Assembly (NCBI GenBank): GCA_900544295.1
Contig: UQUO01000005.1
Location: 91,407-155,406 of the forward strand
DNA length: 64,000 nucleotides
Reading direction: 5' to 3'
Source of the DNA: an uncultured Eubacteriales bacterium
GTDB lineage: Bacteria > Bacillota > Clostridia > Oscillospirales > Oscillospiraceae
Shown here: in pieces, positions 11,519 through 20,911 of the stretch
How positions within the stretch are numbered: the first letter of the stretch is position 1
Layout of the letters: each line of letters begins with the position of its first letter
Notes under the pieces: model-generated
The model's input: the letters and a program-made list of their open reading frames with translations, nothing else
What the model was told of the DNA's origin: nothing
Database searches by the model: none
Translations under genes and position numbers: made by a program

Positions 11519-14089
11519 CTATTTCCCATCCTTATACCCGCACACGGCGCGGTTTGACACGGCGTCGAGCCAGCAGCGCAGGCCCTTCGGCTCCGTCACG
11601 CGGAACATATGGGCAAGCTCCGGCATGTTCGGGCATATCTCCGGAAACTTGTCTGGAAGCTCATCAAGCAGCTCCGGGCGGTAGCTGAGGGTGCGGCGGT
11701 CGTTCCATATGGCGCAGTAGAAGATCTCCGCCTCTACGAGGTCCTGGAACATGTGGCTGCCGTAGCTCAGCTCCGGCATGTAGCCCGCCCTGTCGTCCGA
11801 CACCTCGCAGACCCCGGCAAAGCCCGAAATGTCCGCAAAACTGCACGGCACGCCCAGCTCCGGAGAGCTGGTGCCGAGCCTGCCCGGCGCGAGCAGGAGG
11901 ATTTTCTTGTCCTTGCCCTTATAATAGCGGTTTATAAGCCCCACAGCTGTGGCGGCCATTCGTTTTTTGGAATAGGGATATTCGTAGTACGCCTTGGCGT
12001 CTATTTGGATAACGACGTCGATGTCCGTCACCGTGGACATGCCCATGGAGGAGTCGTCCAGGCTGAAGAAGGTGTCCTCCTCCGGTAGCTCCGGCACCAC
12101 CACCTTGCCGCCCGGCTGGCCAACGTATAGCGGGCGGCATTGGAGCAGGTTTATGACAAAATCGCCGTATTCGTCCGTGTTGACGGCGTATTCGATGTCA
12201 ACCGGCGTGCCGTAGACGTTTTCCAGCGTCTTGAGCAGGGACTGCATGATTTGCGGGAAGCGCGTGCGCTCCAGCAGGCCCTGGCAGCTTATGAACCAGA
12301 CCTCGTCGCGGATGCCTATTTCACGCAGGGAGGCTTCGGCCTCATAGTCGCGCTCGAACATCAGGTCGTGAAACCAGTCGGGCAGGAAGTGGTGGACGAC
12401 GTCCATGCTTACGCTGCGGAAGGCCTGGCGTTCGCGGTCGATGACGTCCACGTTGTGCTGGGAGAAGCGGTGCATATCCGCGACATTTGCGTGAGTGCGC
12501 GCAGCCGGGCGGTCGAGGTTTACGAGCCGCGGGTAGTCGTCCTCCGTCCTGTCCACCGCCTTGGTGCCGAGGCCGACGACAAGGCGAAGCATGCCCGCCG
12601 TGGGGTCGGCGTCGTGGCTGGTCTTGTAAAGGCAGCGGCTGTAACCCACGCCCGCGACTCCGGGCAGGTAGTACGGCCCGGCCCAGGAACCTGAGACGCG
12701 CTGGACGAGGATGGACATCTGCTCGTCCTTCTTCTCCAGCCCGCGCTGGAGGCGGTATTCCAGGGCGGAAATGTCCATTGTGCTGGCGTAGACCTTGCGC
12801 ACTGCGTCTTCAAAGGCGGCCAGGCGCTTTTCCAGCGGCCCGAAGTTCACGCAGAACACGGACTCATACTTCCCCGCAAAGGCGTTGCCGAAGCCGTCCT
12901 CAAGAAAGCTCGAAGAGCGTACTATGATGGGGCTCTGCCCGTAGTACGAGAGCATGGCCTTGAACTGTTCGCGTATGTTCTCCGGGAAGCTGCCGGAGAG
13001 CAGGGCCTGCTTGAGCTCCTCCGCCTTGGCAAAGTAGCCCTCTTCAGTGCGCTGCTCTATGCGGGTCTTCCAGCAGTTGTTGCTGACGATGTATGTGTAA
13101 AAGACATCGGAGCCTATATAGAATGAGTCATGCGGCTCGTTGTGCTCGCGGAAGTCCGGCAGGCAGACGTCGGCTATTTTGCGGGCCAGCAGCATGCCGC
13201 AGGCTTTGCCGCCTATGGCGCCGCTGCCTATCATGCGGTCGCGCAGGGAGAAATAGTCCTTCGGCTCGAACAGCTGGTGGATGAGCTTTTGGACGTGAGG
13301 GTCCTTGGACATCATGCTCTCAAGGATCTTGCGCTCAGTCTCGTCCCGGAACTTGCCCCGGCCGAATTCCAGCTTGGCCAGGGCGAAAAAGCGGTCGTGG
13401 CTGTCCAGGTTCTGGTCCTGCGTGTGGGCCGAGATGTCGTCCAGCAGCTTGTAGTAGCGGCTGAGGGCAACGCCGCCGTCCAGGGGCTTGAACGGGCCTC
13501 CGCTGCGGCTGACGTGCGGCAGGTAGATGTTGACGGACTCGCGGTCCATCGCCTTGAGCGTGTGTATGTACACAGCGCTGTCGCTGGTGTATACGTCTAT
13601 CAGCACCTGTGTCGTGTCGCGGATGCTGGCCATTGTCTCAAACGAGTGACGCCCGCGTATGACCGGGAAATAGGCCACAGTGTTCAGCTCATAGAGGTAG
13701 GGACAGGTGACGCGGAAGAAATTGCCCATCATCTGGTCCGTGTGCCAGGCGACCTGAAGCTCTGACAGGCAGTCGAAAATGTAAAATGCGCCCTCCCCTT
13801 CCTCGGTTATGCGGTTGTAGATGTTAACGGTGAAGGGCTCAAATCCCTGCATGGGGTCGAACTCAAATACCTTCAAGCCCGGTCCGGGGCTGAACATACT
13901 CTCATGCCGCGTGTAGTGCATGTAAATAAGGTTGCGTCCATCCTTCATCGCCTGCCTTGCGAAAGCCTCCGCAAACAGGCGGTATTCATCCAGTCCCGAC
14001 ACCTGCCAGACCACGTTGTCGCCCATGCGGATGTAGTCGAACACCTCGTCCACACCGGGATATCCGCTCGGTATCCTCTCAAAAGCCAC
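11519..14089 (-). CDS. PEP/pyruvate-binding domain protein with RecA-like N-terminal region
   Basis: An 856-residue protein. Residues 1-260 open with SGYPGVDEVFDYIRMGDNVV and contain GRNLIYMHYT and FYIFDCLSELQ, which looks like a KaiC/RAD55-type fold without the Walker A lysine loop. Residues about 290-660 resemble the ATP-grasp (PPDK_N) domain of PEP synthase: GGKACGMLLARK, SPIIVRSSSFLEDGFGNAFAGKYESV, DISALEYRLQRGL, INLLQCRPLY. The phosphohistidine swivel domain and the PEP-binding barrel of true PEP synthase are absent. It may phosphorylate another partner or be a sensor. Conserved proteins of this kind exist in Firmicutes, but I know no assigned function. Confidence 0.6.
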   Translation of the reverse strand: MAFERIPSGYPGVDEVFDYIRMGDNVVWQVSGLDEYRLFAEAFARQAMKDGRNLIYMHYTRHESMFSPGPGLKVFEFDPMQGFEPFTVNIYNRITEEGEGAFYIFDCLSELQVAWHTDQMMGNFFRVTCPYLYELNTVAYFPVIRGRHSFETMASIRDTTQVLIDVYTSDSAVYIHTLKAMDRESVNIYLPHVSRSGGPFKPLDGGVALSRYYKLLDDISAHTQDQNLDSHDRFFALAKLEFGRGKFRDETERKILESMMSKDPHVQKLIHQLFEPKDYFSLRDRMIGSGAIGGKACGMLLARKIADVCLPDFREHNEPHDSFYIGSDVFYTYIVSNNCWKTRIEQRTEEGYFAKAEELKQALLSGSFPENIREQFKAMLSYYGQSPIIVRSSSFLEDGFGNAFAGKYESVFCVNFGPLEKRLAAFEDAVRKVYASTMDISALEYRLQRGLEKKDEQMSILVQRVSGSWAGPYYLPGVAGVGYSRCLYKTSHDADPTAGMLRLVVGLGTKAVDRTEDDYPRLVNLDRPAARTHANVADMHRFSQHNVDVIDRERQAFRSVSMDVVHHFLPDWFHDLMFERDYEAEASLREIGIRDEVWFISCQGLLERTRFPQIMQSLLKTLENVYGTPVDIEYAVNTDEYGDFVINLLQCRPLYVGQPGGKVVVPELPEEDTFFSLDDSSMGMSTVTDIDVVIQIDAKAYYEYPYSKKRMAATAVGLINRYYKGKDKKILLLAPGRLGTSSPELGVPCSFADISGFAGVCEVSDDRAGYMPELSYGSHMFQDLVEAEIFYCAIWNDRRTLSYRPELLDELPDKFPEICPNMPELAHMFRVTEPKGLRCWLDAVSNRAVCGYKDGK

Positions 14090-14189
14090 GTTCTCGCCTC
14101 CCTTTTTGTCTGCTTTGCATATATTCTACTATATACCCGCCCGAATTTCACCACATTTTTTACATTTTTTCGCCGCGCCGCCAAAAAAA

Positions 14190-14213
14190 GGCCCCGCGCC
14201 TGCGCGCGGGGCC
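14190..14213 (-). terminator. Intrinsic terminator of the zinc-ribbon/lipoprotein operon
   Basis: 10-bp stem GGCCCCGCGC with a 4-nt loop, followed on the minus strand by a run of seven T residues. Confidence 0.9.
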
Positions 14214-14258
14214 CGGAGGGGATGGGCCAAAGGCCGCTTGGAGGGGTCGGCTCTTTGG

Positions 14259-15014
14259 TCAGGAGTATTTTTCGCCTATGTAGATGCCCATGTTTCCGCC
14301 CTGGCAGACCATCTCGAACATCGCGCCGCCGCTGTTGAAGGCGCGGACGGCGTAACGCCCGCCGGACGCGGTCTGGTCGTCTATCGTCTCGTCCACCGTG
14401 AAGCCCGCGGCCCTGACGTCGGCGTAGTAGAGCTTGCCCTGCTCCACCGTGACTCCGGCGTAGTAGACGGCCCAGTTGCTGCCGCCGCGGTTCTCGACGC
14501 GGCTGAGGGCGCCGACGCCCGGCTCGGGGATAAAGGCGGCGTACCCCGTCCCGGGGAAGCTGAGTTCATCGGTTTGGAGGTCGTCCCCGCCGATGTTTAT
14601 GACGTCGTCCCAGTCCGTGCCGCTTATCACGCCGCCGGACGGCGTCACGGCCGCCGGGCTCTCCCTGCCGCCGAACACGCCCGCCAGCCAGAGCACTATC
14701 ACGACGGCGATCAACGTTACGGCGGCGATGGCGGCTATGATGATAGCGTTCCTGCCTGCTCCGGCCTTCTTTGCGGGCTTTTCTGGCCGCGCGGGCCTCT
14801 GGCCCGCCGTCTGCGCCGCGCCGCCGTCACGCTGGGGCGCGCCGCACTTGGGGCAGAAGGCCGTGCCCGGCCTGAGCTGAGCTCCGCATCTCGCGCAGAA
14901 GGCCGCGGCCTCCTGCTCCTGCGGGGCGGGCTCCACATACTTGGCGCCGCACTCGCAGCAGAACAGCTCTCCGTCCTGTAGCTCCGCGCCGCATTTGGGG
15001 CACATCCTTGACAT
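14259..15014 (-). CDS. Double zinc-ribbon membrane protein
   Basis: A 251-residue protein. Two CxxC-x(n)-CxxC zinc ribbons occupy residues 5-25 and 39-57, followed by a basic Pro-rich linker, a single transmembrane helix at about 88-110 (IIIAAIAAVTLIAVVIVLWL) and an extracellular domain of about 135 residues. The outer domain (AFIPEPGVGALSRVE; FTVDETIDDQTASGGRY) is not one I recognise. It is the last gene of a five-gene operon in which zinc-ribbon membrane proteins alternate with lipoproteins. The cytoplasmic ribbons could dock to a shared partner. Confidence 0.6.
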   Translation of the reverse strand: MSRMCPKCGAELQDGELFCCECGAKYVEPAPQEQEAAAFCARCGAQLRPGTAFCPKCGAPQRDGGAAQTAGQRPARPEKPAKKAGAGRNAIIIAAIAAVTLIAVVIVLWLAGVFGGRESPAAVTPSGGVISGTDWDDVINIGGDDLQTDELSFPGTGYAAFIPEPGVGALSRVENRGGSNWAVYYAGVTVEQGKLYYADVRAAGFTVDETIDDQTASGGRYAVRAFNSGGAMFEMVCQGGNMGIYIGEKYS

Positions 15015-15026
15015 CGTCTTACCTCC

Positions 15027-16355
15027 TTAATTTGTGAGCGGCAGCAGCCCCAGCGCCGTTGCGAGGCCGCAGTTGAGCACATAGCAGCCTCCGCTGCCGT
15101 CCCCGTAGCCGTTCTGTATGTAGTCCAGCCACTCCTGCTGGGTCTTGTAGGTCACTATGCTGTCCACGTTTTCGCCGTCCAGGGGCAGGATGGTCGTCTC
15201 GATGAGGTAATACTCGCCCGTGTTGGGCCAGGCCTCCACCGCCACCTGCGCGTGGCCGGGCGGGAAGATGAGAAAGACGTTCATGCCCGCCGATTGCAGC
15301 GCGCTGGCGATGGTCAGCGAGGTCTCGATGCACACGCCGCTCTTGCTCGAGAGCGTGTCGTCCGGCAGCTGCACGCGCTGGAGCATCTTGTCCCCGCTCC
15401 GGCTCATGGAATACCAGGCGTTGTTGTAGCGCACGCCCATCTCGCTCATAGCGCCCTGCAGGGCCAGGGCCTGGTAATAGGTGTTCAGCTCGATGTTGCT
15501 GCCAAAGAGGCCGGAGTCCTGATAGCCCTGCATCATGTCGAACTGCCCGCCCGTGTAGCCGGTAATGAAGTCCACCGCGTTGCGCTTCAGCTCCAGCACG
15601 CCCGGCGACTCCGGCGTGAGGAAGGAGAGGTAGTAGTCCCAGCTGGACACGCCCAGCACGGGGTCGTAGTTTATCATGTCGAACTTGCTCATTATCTGGA
15701 TGGGCAGGGTGTCCTGTATGACGGGCTTGCCGCTGTCGATGTCCGTCACGGAGAAGACTATCTGCGCCTGCTTGGCCGAGCCGAGGCTCAGCTCTCCCGT
15801 CAGCACGGGCGGGTGGATGTAAAACTGCGTCAGCTGGCTGCCCAGGGTGAATTTCTGCTCGTACACCTGCGTGAAGCCCGGCACCTCCGCCCTTATCATC
15901 ACGTCCCGCTCCCCGCCCTCGCTGGTGGCGCGCACGAGGAGGATGTAGTCCGTAGTGTTGTAGAGCGAGGGGTAGATGGAGTCCACGGCCTCGTAGTCTA
16001 TCTCTATCTCGGGCTCGCGGGACATGTAGCTGTAGCTCACGGCCGGAAGCTCGCCCGCGGGGCGCAGGCTCTCGATGTAGGGCAGGCCCCAATACCAGCC
16101 CGCCGCGCCCAGGCCGCCCAGCAGCACGAGCACGATGAGCGCCGTCACGAGCCGCCTCAGCCCGCGCCTCGGCCGCCGCTCCTTGACGGCGGCCGGCGCA
16201 GAGGGCTGTTCAGCGACTGGCGCCGCGGCGGGTTCCGGGATGGGTTCTGCTATCGGCTCCGCGACCGGCTCGGGGTGGCGCACCTCGGCGCCGCACTGGG
16301 GGCAGAAGCTCTTGCCCTCGCGGAGCGGAGCGCCGCATTTGCCGCAATGCTTCAC
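15027..16355 (-). CDS. Zinc-ribbon membrane protein with transglutaminase-like domain
   Basis: A 442-residue protein. The start is taken at GTG 16355 (MKHCGKCGAPLREGKSF), because GAGGGGG lies 7 nt upstream; a longer GTG at 16373 has no site. One zinc ribbon (residues 4-24), a Pro/Glu linker, a transmembrane helix at about 78-100, then a large outer domain. Residues about 320-400 show a Cys-His-acid order (SGVCIETSLTIASALQ, PPGHAQVAVE, YYLIETT) typical of transglutaminase/papain-like proteases or amidases. Substrate unknown. It overlaps or abuts the lipoprotein gene upstream. Confidence 0.6.
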   Translation of the reverse strand: MKHCGKCGAPLREGKSFCPQCGAEVRHPEPVAEPIAEPIPEPAAAPVAEQPSAPAAVKERRPRRGLRRLVTALIVLVLLGGLGAAGWYWGLPYIESLRPAGELPAVSYSYMSREPEIEIDYEAVDSIYPSLYNTTDYILLVRATSEGGERDVMIRAEVPGFTQVYEQKFTLGSQLTQFYIHPPVLTGELSLGSAKQAQIVFSVTDIDSGKPVIQDTLPIQIMSKFDMINYDPVLGVSSWDYYLSFLTPESPGVLELKRNAVDFITGYTGGQFDMMQGYQDSGLFGSNIELNTYYQALALQGAMSEMGVRYNNAWYSMSRSGDKMLQRVQLPDDTLSSKSGVCIETSLTIASALQSAGMNVFLIFPPGHAQVAVEAWPNTGEYYLIETTILPLDGENVDSIVTYKTQQEWLDYIQNGYGDGSGGCYVLNCGLATALGLLPLTN

Positions 16356-16369
16356 AACGCCGCACCCCC

Positions 16370-17230
16370 TCACATCGCCCGGAGCAGCGCGGCGCAGTTT
16401 TCCGCCAGCTCCGTGCCCAGCTCGCCGACCCAGCCGCCCAGGCGCTCGCCCACCTTCTCGTACTGGAGGTTGAAGTCCCGCGTCAGCATGACGCTGTAGT
16501 CGTAGTTCTCCTTCTCCACCCGCACGAGCATATAGATGCCCGCGGCGAGGCGCAGGGGGTCGTTCAGCTGCACGCCTATGTACTGCTCGTTCAGGATGGC
16601 CATGAAGTGGGAGAGGCGGCTGATGTACAGCTTGTAGGTCTCGGCCATGAAGGCCGGGCAGTCCAGCTGCGACATGGCCGTGCTCGCCTCGTCCACGGCG
16701 TAGTAGAGGTCGTAGATCCTGTCCTTGTCCGTGTCGTAGGCAGAGGCGTCAAAGGAGGACAGGGGCTGCGCGACCTCGTTAAAGGCGAAGTAGAAGTCCA
16801 TGATGTCCGCCATATCCTCCAGCGCGCTCTCCACCTCGGAGAAATACTTCGCCGCCGCCTCGTAGGTGAGGTCAACGCTCTCCTGCCCGCAGGGGCGCAG
16901 GGACGAGGCCCAGGCGGAGTAAGCCGCGACCGTCTCGAGATAGCCCGCCAGCTCCGCCTGCTTCTGCCTGACCTCCTCGGTTTTGTCCTCGGGGACGTAG
17001 GTCTCGCCGTTCTGGCGGGCGGCGTCGTTTTCCTCTATGTTCTTTTCGGAATTTGTGACCTGCCATTCAATTATGGCGTTGACGCTGCCTATCATCTGCG
17101 CCGTAGAGGCGACGCGGTCCCTGACGCCCTCGACGTTCGCCCGCTCGGCGCTGTACCCGGCGGGCGCGGCGGAGGCGCAGCCCGTCAGCAGCAGGCAGAG
17201 TATCATCGCCGCAGCTGTGACTCGTTTCAC
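16370..17230 (-). CDS. Helical lipoprotein of the zinc-ribbon operon
   Basis: A 286-residue protein. It begins at GTG 17230, 4 nt after a GAGGTGG site. The signal MKRVTAAAMILCLLLTGCAS has lipobox LTGC. The mature part is rich in acidic helices (EEVRQKQAELAGYLE, SEVESALEDMADIMDFYFAF). No family is recognised. Position third in the operon, between two zinc-ribbon membrane proteins, suggests an extracytoplasmic partner of those proteins. Confidence 0.6.
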   Translation of the reverse strand: MKRVTAAAMILCLLLTGCASAAPAGYSAERANVEGVRDRVASTAQMIGSVNAIIEWQVTNSEKNIEENDAARQNGETYVPEDKTEEVRQKQAELAGYLETVAAYSAWASSLRPCGQESVDLTYEAAAKYFSEVESALEDMADIMDFYFAFNEVAQPLSSFDASAYDTDKDRIYDLYYAVDEASTAMSQLDCPAFMAETYKLYISRLSHFMAILNEQYIGVQLNDPLRLAAGIYMLVRVEKENYDYSVMLTRDFNLQYEKVGERLGGWVGELGTELAENCAALLRAM

Positions 17231-17241
17231 ATTCCACCTCG

Positions 17242-18708
17242 CTATGTATAGAGCTCCTGCCAGTTTGTCGGAACGTTCAGGGAGTCGTTCGTGACATAGA
17301 TGTCGCCCGAGTCCGTCTCGTAGACGTGGTCGTAATACGTTGGCACCTTGACGGTGCTGCCGTCGGAAGTCGTGTAGTCGTCGCGGTCGTAGATGTAGTC
17401 GCTCCACATGTCCGTGACCCGGTCGTTCGTGTCCGAGCTGCTGCTGTAGTCGTTCATGAGCTGGCTCTGTATCTCCGTCGCCGCCTGTATCTGGTTCGTG
17501 AGCTGCTGCGCCAGGAGGTTCTCGATGTAGGCGCGGTACTGCTCCACGAGGTAGTAGAACTCCGGCGATACGCTGCTGTTGGACACGAAGGTCAGAAACT
17601 CGTTCTGCATCGACGTGAGCGCCTGCTCGCTCTCGGCCGTGAAGATATAGGTGAAGGGCACGCACCAGTATATCTCGTTCACCGTGATGGAGCTGTTCTG
17701 CACCACCCACGAGGTCTGGTAGGCCCAGACCAGCGTGAACACTTCGATGTACTCCGTCTGCCCGCTCTGCGTCGTGACCGCGTACCTGTTGTCCACCACC
17801 GTGCTCTCATAGCCGACGAGGTTCGCGCTCATGCCCAGGTTCGCCAGGGACTGCACCAGCGAATAGCCCGTCTGATAGGCGTGCTGCTCCGCGGTGGATT
17901 TGAGCGCGCTGAGGCTCTGCGAATCTATGCTGCTCGAGCTCAGCTTCTGCGCGCCCGTACAGCCTATGCCCGAGAGCATCATCTCGACAAACTGCTCCGC
18001 CGTGCGGTACTGCCGGTGTATCCTGTAGGTCGTCGGGTCGGTCTCGTTCTCGCCGAGGGAGTTGAAGATGCTGTCCGTCTGGTAGTAGCTCATGGTGCTG
18101 ATGAGCTGGAAGCTGCGCTGCCCGTCGGGCGAGACGGCGCTCAGCTGCGTCATGCCGGGATAGTTGCCGTAGCTGCTCCACTGCACCTGCTCCGACACCT
18201 GCCAGTCGTCCGGCGCCGTTATCCGGCCCACGACCATGTTGAGGCCCGAGTCCGTCAGCCGGCTCACGCGCATGAAGGTGCCGCGCTGCCGCAGTTCGGC
18301 CTCGCTTAGCGTGCCTCCGCCGCTGTCCGGCTGCGGCTGGGATGTGGCCGGCGCCGTGCCGGGCTTGGAGGCGCCGCCGGCTCCACTGCCGCTGTCGCCG
18401 TCCTGGGGCGTGCCTGACTGGCCCTGCCAGGTCGGCGCAGGCTCGCTGCCGCGCCCGTCCCTGTTACCCAATGTCACGCTCAGCACCACGACCAGCACGA
18501 CCACGACAAGGCCGATCGCGCATGCTATGAGCGCGCGCTTGCTGCCGACCTTGCGGCGCCATCTCGCCTTCACCTCGGCGCTGGCTGCGGCCCAGATCTC
18601 GCTGCCGCTCAGCCTGCTCCGCTTCGGGCTGCTCACCGGAGCGCCGCATTTCGTACAGAATGCCGCCCCGTCGGGCAGCTGCGCCCCGCATTTCGTACAG
18701 AAGCTCAT
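17242..18708 (-). CDS. Double zinc-ribbon membrane protein, long outer domain
   Basis: A 488-residue protein. ATG 18708 (MSFCTKCGAQLPDGAAF) is chosen over GTG 18717, because AAGGGTG sits 6 nt upstream of it. A CxxC-x10-CxxC ribbon (residues 4-20), a basic stretch, a transmembrane helix at about 62-84, a Ser/Gly/Pro linker and a globular domain of about 350 residues with many Tyr, Ser and Gln. SSSDTNDRVTDMWSDYIYDRDDY near the C-terminus is distinctive. No family is recognised. The upstream lipoprotein gene ends 1 nt before the start (TGA T ATG), implying translational coupling. Confidence 0.6.
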   Translation of the reverse strand: MSFCTKCGAQLPDGAAFCTKCGAPVSSPKRSRLSGSEIWAAASAEVKARWRRKVGSKRALIACAIGLVVVVLVVVLSVTLGNRDGRGSEPAPTWQGQSGTPQDGDSGSGAGGASKPGTAPATSQPQPDSGGGTLSEAELRQRGTFMRVSRLTDSGLNMVVGRITAPDDWQVSEQVQWSSYGNYPGMTQLSAVSPDGQRSFQLISTMSYYQTDSIFNSLGENETDPTTYRIHRQYRTAEQFVEMMLSGIGCTGAQKLSSSSIDSQSLSALKSTAEQHAYQTGYSLVQSLANLGMSANLVGYESTVVDNRYAVTTQSGQTEYIEVFTLVWAYQTSWVVQNSSITVNEIYWCVPFTYIFTAESEQALTSMQNEFLTFVSNSSVSPEFYYLVEQYRAYIENLLAQQLTNQIQAATEIQSQLMNDYSSSSDTNDRVTDMWSDYIYDRDDYTTSDGSTVKVPTYYDHVYETDSGDIYVTNDSLNVPTNWQELYT

Positions 18709-18709
18709 A

Positions 18710-19489
18710 TCATGCACCCTTGTAAGTGTCGATGACTATCTGCGCCATCGCGCCCCAGATGCCGCGGACGTAGAGGGCCTTGCCCGTCGCGGCGTCGAGC
18801 TCGATCTCCACGAGGCAGGGCCAGTTGTACTCGTCGGTGTAGGTGAAATAGTAGTAGTTCGGCTCGGAGACGATGCTGGAGTCGAAGGTGTAGCCGTTGC
18901 TCGAGAGCACCTGCTTGCACTCGTCTAGGGTCATGCCCACCGTCGCGCCGCCCACCTTGATTATCGAGGTCGGGTCGGTCACGGCCACGAGCTGCACCGT
19001 CCAGTTGCCGTCAAAGGGGTCGACGAAGAACATGAACAGGACGTTCGAGTAGGAGAGTATCTCCGTCTGCACCGTCCCGGCGTCCTCGTAGCCGGGCAGG
19101 CCGCAGGTGGAGTAGTCGAGGGTGCTGTCCACGGCCACCCTGTCCTGCGGCTCGCCGAAGTACTCGATGAGCTCGTCGGGAGTGAGCGGGTAGCCGGAAA
19201 AGTCCAGCCAGTCGTAGAGGAAGTCGTCCAGGTTTACCTCCTGGCCACCGCCCTCGCTGCCGCCGTCGTCCGGCGCGGCGCTGGGCTGCGCGTCGGTGGG
19301 CGCGGGCTCGGAGCTGGGCAGGGGCGCGACGGAGGGCGCCGCCGAGGGGGTCGGGGCCGGGGGCGGGGTGACTCCGCCCACGTCGCCCAGGGCGCCGCCG
19401 ATCTCCTCCGGCTCAGTTTTGCCGCAGGCGCTCAGCGCGCCCAGCAGCATGACAAGCGCAAGGGCAAGTGCAAGGCTTTTCTTTTTCAT
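18710..19489 (-). CDS. Lipoprotein, first gene of the zinc-ribbon operon
   Basis: A 259-residue protein. ATG 19489 has GGAGG 5 nt upstream; the ATG at 19501 lacks a site. The signal ends LSACGK (lipobox). A Pro/Ser/Ala-rich linker (residues 35-95) leads to a domain of about 150 residues with LIEYFGEPQDRVAVD and LDECKQVLSSNGYTFDS. The latter pair, a duplicated 'GMTLDECKQVL' type helix, is reminiscent of SmpA/OmlA-like or BLIP-like small folds. The role is unknown. It heads a five-gene operon. Confidence 0.55.
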   Translation of the reverse strand: MKKKSLALALALVMLLGALSACGKTEPEEIGGALGDVGGVTPPPAPTPSAAPSVAPLPSSEPAPTDAQPSAAPDDGGSEGGGQEVNLDDFLYDWLDFSGYPLTPDELIEYFGEPQDRVAVDSTLDYSTCGLPGYEDAGTVQTEILSYSNVLFMFFVDPFDGNWTVQLVAVTDPTSIIKVGGATVGMTLDECKQVLSSNGYTFDSSIVSEPNYYYFTYTDEYNWPCLVEIELDAATGKALYVRGIWGAMAQIVIDTYKGA

Positions 19490-19696
19490 GTTGTCCTCCA
19501 TATTCAGCAAGGTTTCTGACACGGGCCGGGCGGGCCGCCGCGGAGGGCGTATCGGTCCGGCGCGGGAGCTCAAACCTCCCCCACTTAAGTATATTATCAA
19601 AGCCTTTGCTCCGCCAGTTCGGAAAACGCGAGGGGCGCAGCGGCCGGGGTTCGGAATACGAACCCCGCCAAACCCCTCTCCTGCGGACGTCGGCGC

Positions 19697-19725
19697 TTGA
19701 TGCGCGGCGGTTTTTGTTATATAAT
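19697..19725 (+). promoter_or_regulatory. Sigma-A promoter of the membrane protein/LuxR pair
   Basis: TTGATG at 19697-19702 and a perfect TATAAT at 19720-19725 with a 17-nt spacer, 35 nt before the start codon at 19760. Confidence 0.8.
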
Positions 19726-19759
19726 TACATGATATGTGTAACAGGGCGGTGAGCAGAGA

Positions 19760-20911
19760 ATGGTTCAGAATAGATACGCGCGCTTGGCTCCGGGCCTGTT
19801 TTTCGCTGTTTACCTCCTGGCATTCCTGCTCATCGAGTTCGCCGTGAACGACAATGCCGCGATGCTGTTCGGCGCAAAGAGCGTGAACGGCATCTACTCC
19901 GCCGGGCTCTGCTGCACGGCGCTGGGCTATCTGGCCTTCCCGCTCCTGCGCAGGCTCACCAAGGGCGAGCGGGCTAGGCTGCTCGTCTTGACGCTTATCT
20001 GCCTGCTGCTCGTCGCCTCCGTCGTTCCTCTCATGCTCGCGCCCAGGCCCTTCTTCCTGCCCTGCGCCTTTCTCAGCCTGCTCTGCGCAGGGTATATCGG
20101 CGGCATGGCGCACTACTTTCTGGCGCTCGCGCTACAAAACTCGCGCTGCACCGGCCGCGTCGTCGGCTTCGCCATTGCCGTGGAGAGCCTGCTGCAGTTT
20201 TTCATCCAGTCCTATCTTGAAACGGCCCCGCTGCTCATCGCCTCAGTCGCCGTCTGCGTGGCCGCCATCTTCTTCATCGTCCGTTTCCCGCCCGGCGACT
20301 GGGTGCTGGACAATCCCCTGCCCTACGGCGAGGGCGGCGTCCCGCCCGGGCGCAAGCTGGCCGTCGCCGGGGCGACGGTCTGCCTCATGTCGGTCATAGT
20401 CTCCCTGGACGACACCATCGCCGTCTTCCTGCACGCGGAGGGCAGCGTCGACCTCACGGGCGTCGTGCGCCTGTCTTACGCCGGGGCCGTCCTGCTGTTC
20501 GGCTTCGTCGCGGACATCAAAAAGCGGGCCTACCTCCCTTTCATGGCGGCCTGCGTGCTCGCAGGCTCCACGCTGATGTTCGCCTTTCTCGACAGCCCGG
20601 AGACCTATTCTATAAACGCCGTGCTGCTCTACATACTCTCCGCCTCGAGCGTCGTCTATCTCACCGTCGCCTTCCTGGACCTCGCGCCGAGGACGGCGCA
20701 CCCGGAGCTCTGGGCGGGCATGGGGCGCGTCCTGCGCTCCTTCTCCGTCGCGGCGACGGCGGTGCCCTTCATCCGGCTTTACGACGCGGCGGGGCACGCG
20801 GTGATGATGGCCGTGGCCTTTGCGGCGACGGTGGCGGTGCTGGTGCTCTTCTTTGCGGACGGGCAGTTCTCCCCCGGCAGGGCGGAGTCCGCGGCCCGCG
20901 CCCGGGCGTGA
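19760..20911 (+). CDS. Polytopic membrane protein, sensor half of a split LuxR-type regulator
   Basis: A 383-residue protein with about ten to twelve hydrophobic segments and few charges (LFFAVYLLAFLLIEFAVND; LCCTALGYLAFPLL; VCVAAIFFIVRF). It resembles the MFS-like N-terminal half of LuxR-type regulators common in Eggerthellaceae and some Clostridia, where the membrane part and the HTH are one polypeptide. Here the frame stops at 20911 and the HTH lies in another frame overlapping by 4 nt (GTGA). Either the gene has been split by an indel or it is a genuinely two-gene version. Confidence 0.65.
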   Translation: MVQNRYARLAPGLFFAVYLLAFLLIEFAVNDNAAMLFGAKSVNGIYSAGLCCTALGYLAFPLLRRLTKGERARLLVLTLICLLLVASVVPLMLAPRPFFLPCAFLSLLCAGYIGGMAHYFLALALQNSRCTGRVVGFAIAVESLLQFFIQSYLETAPLLIASVAVCVAAIFFIVRFPPGDWVLDNPLPYGEGGVPPGRKLAVAGATVCLMSVIVSLDDTIAVFLHAEGSVDLTGVVRLSYAGAVLLFGFVADIKKRAYLPFMAACVLAGSTLMFAFLDSPETYSINAVLLYILSASSVVYLTVAFLDLAPRTAHPELWAGMGRVLRSFSVAATAVPFIRLYDAAGHAVMMAVAFAATVAVLVLFFADGQFSPGRAESAARARA

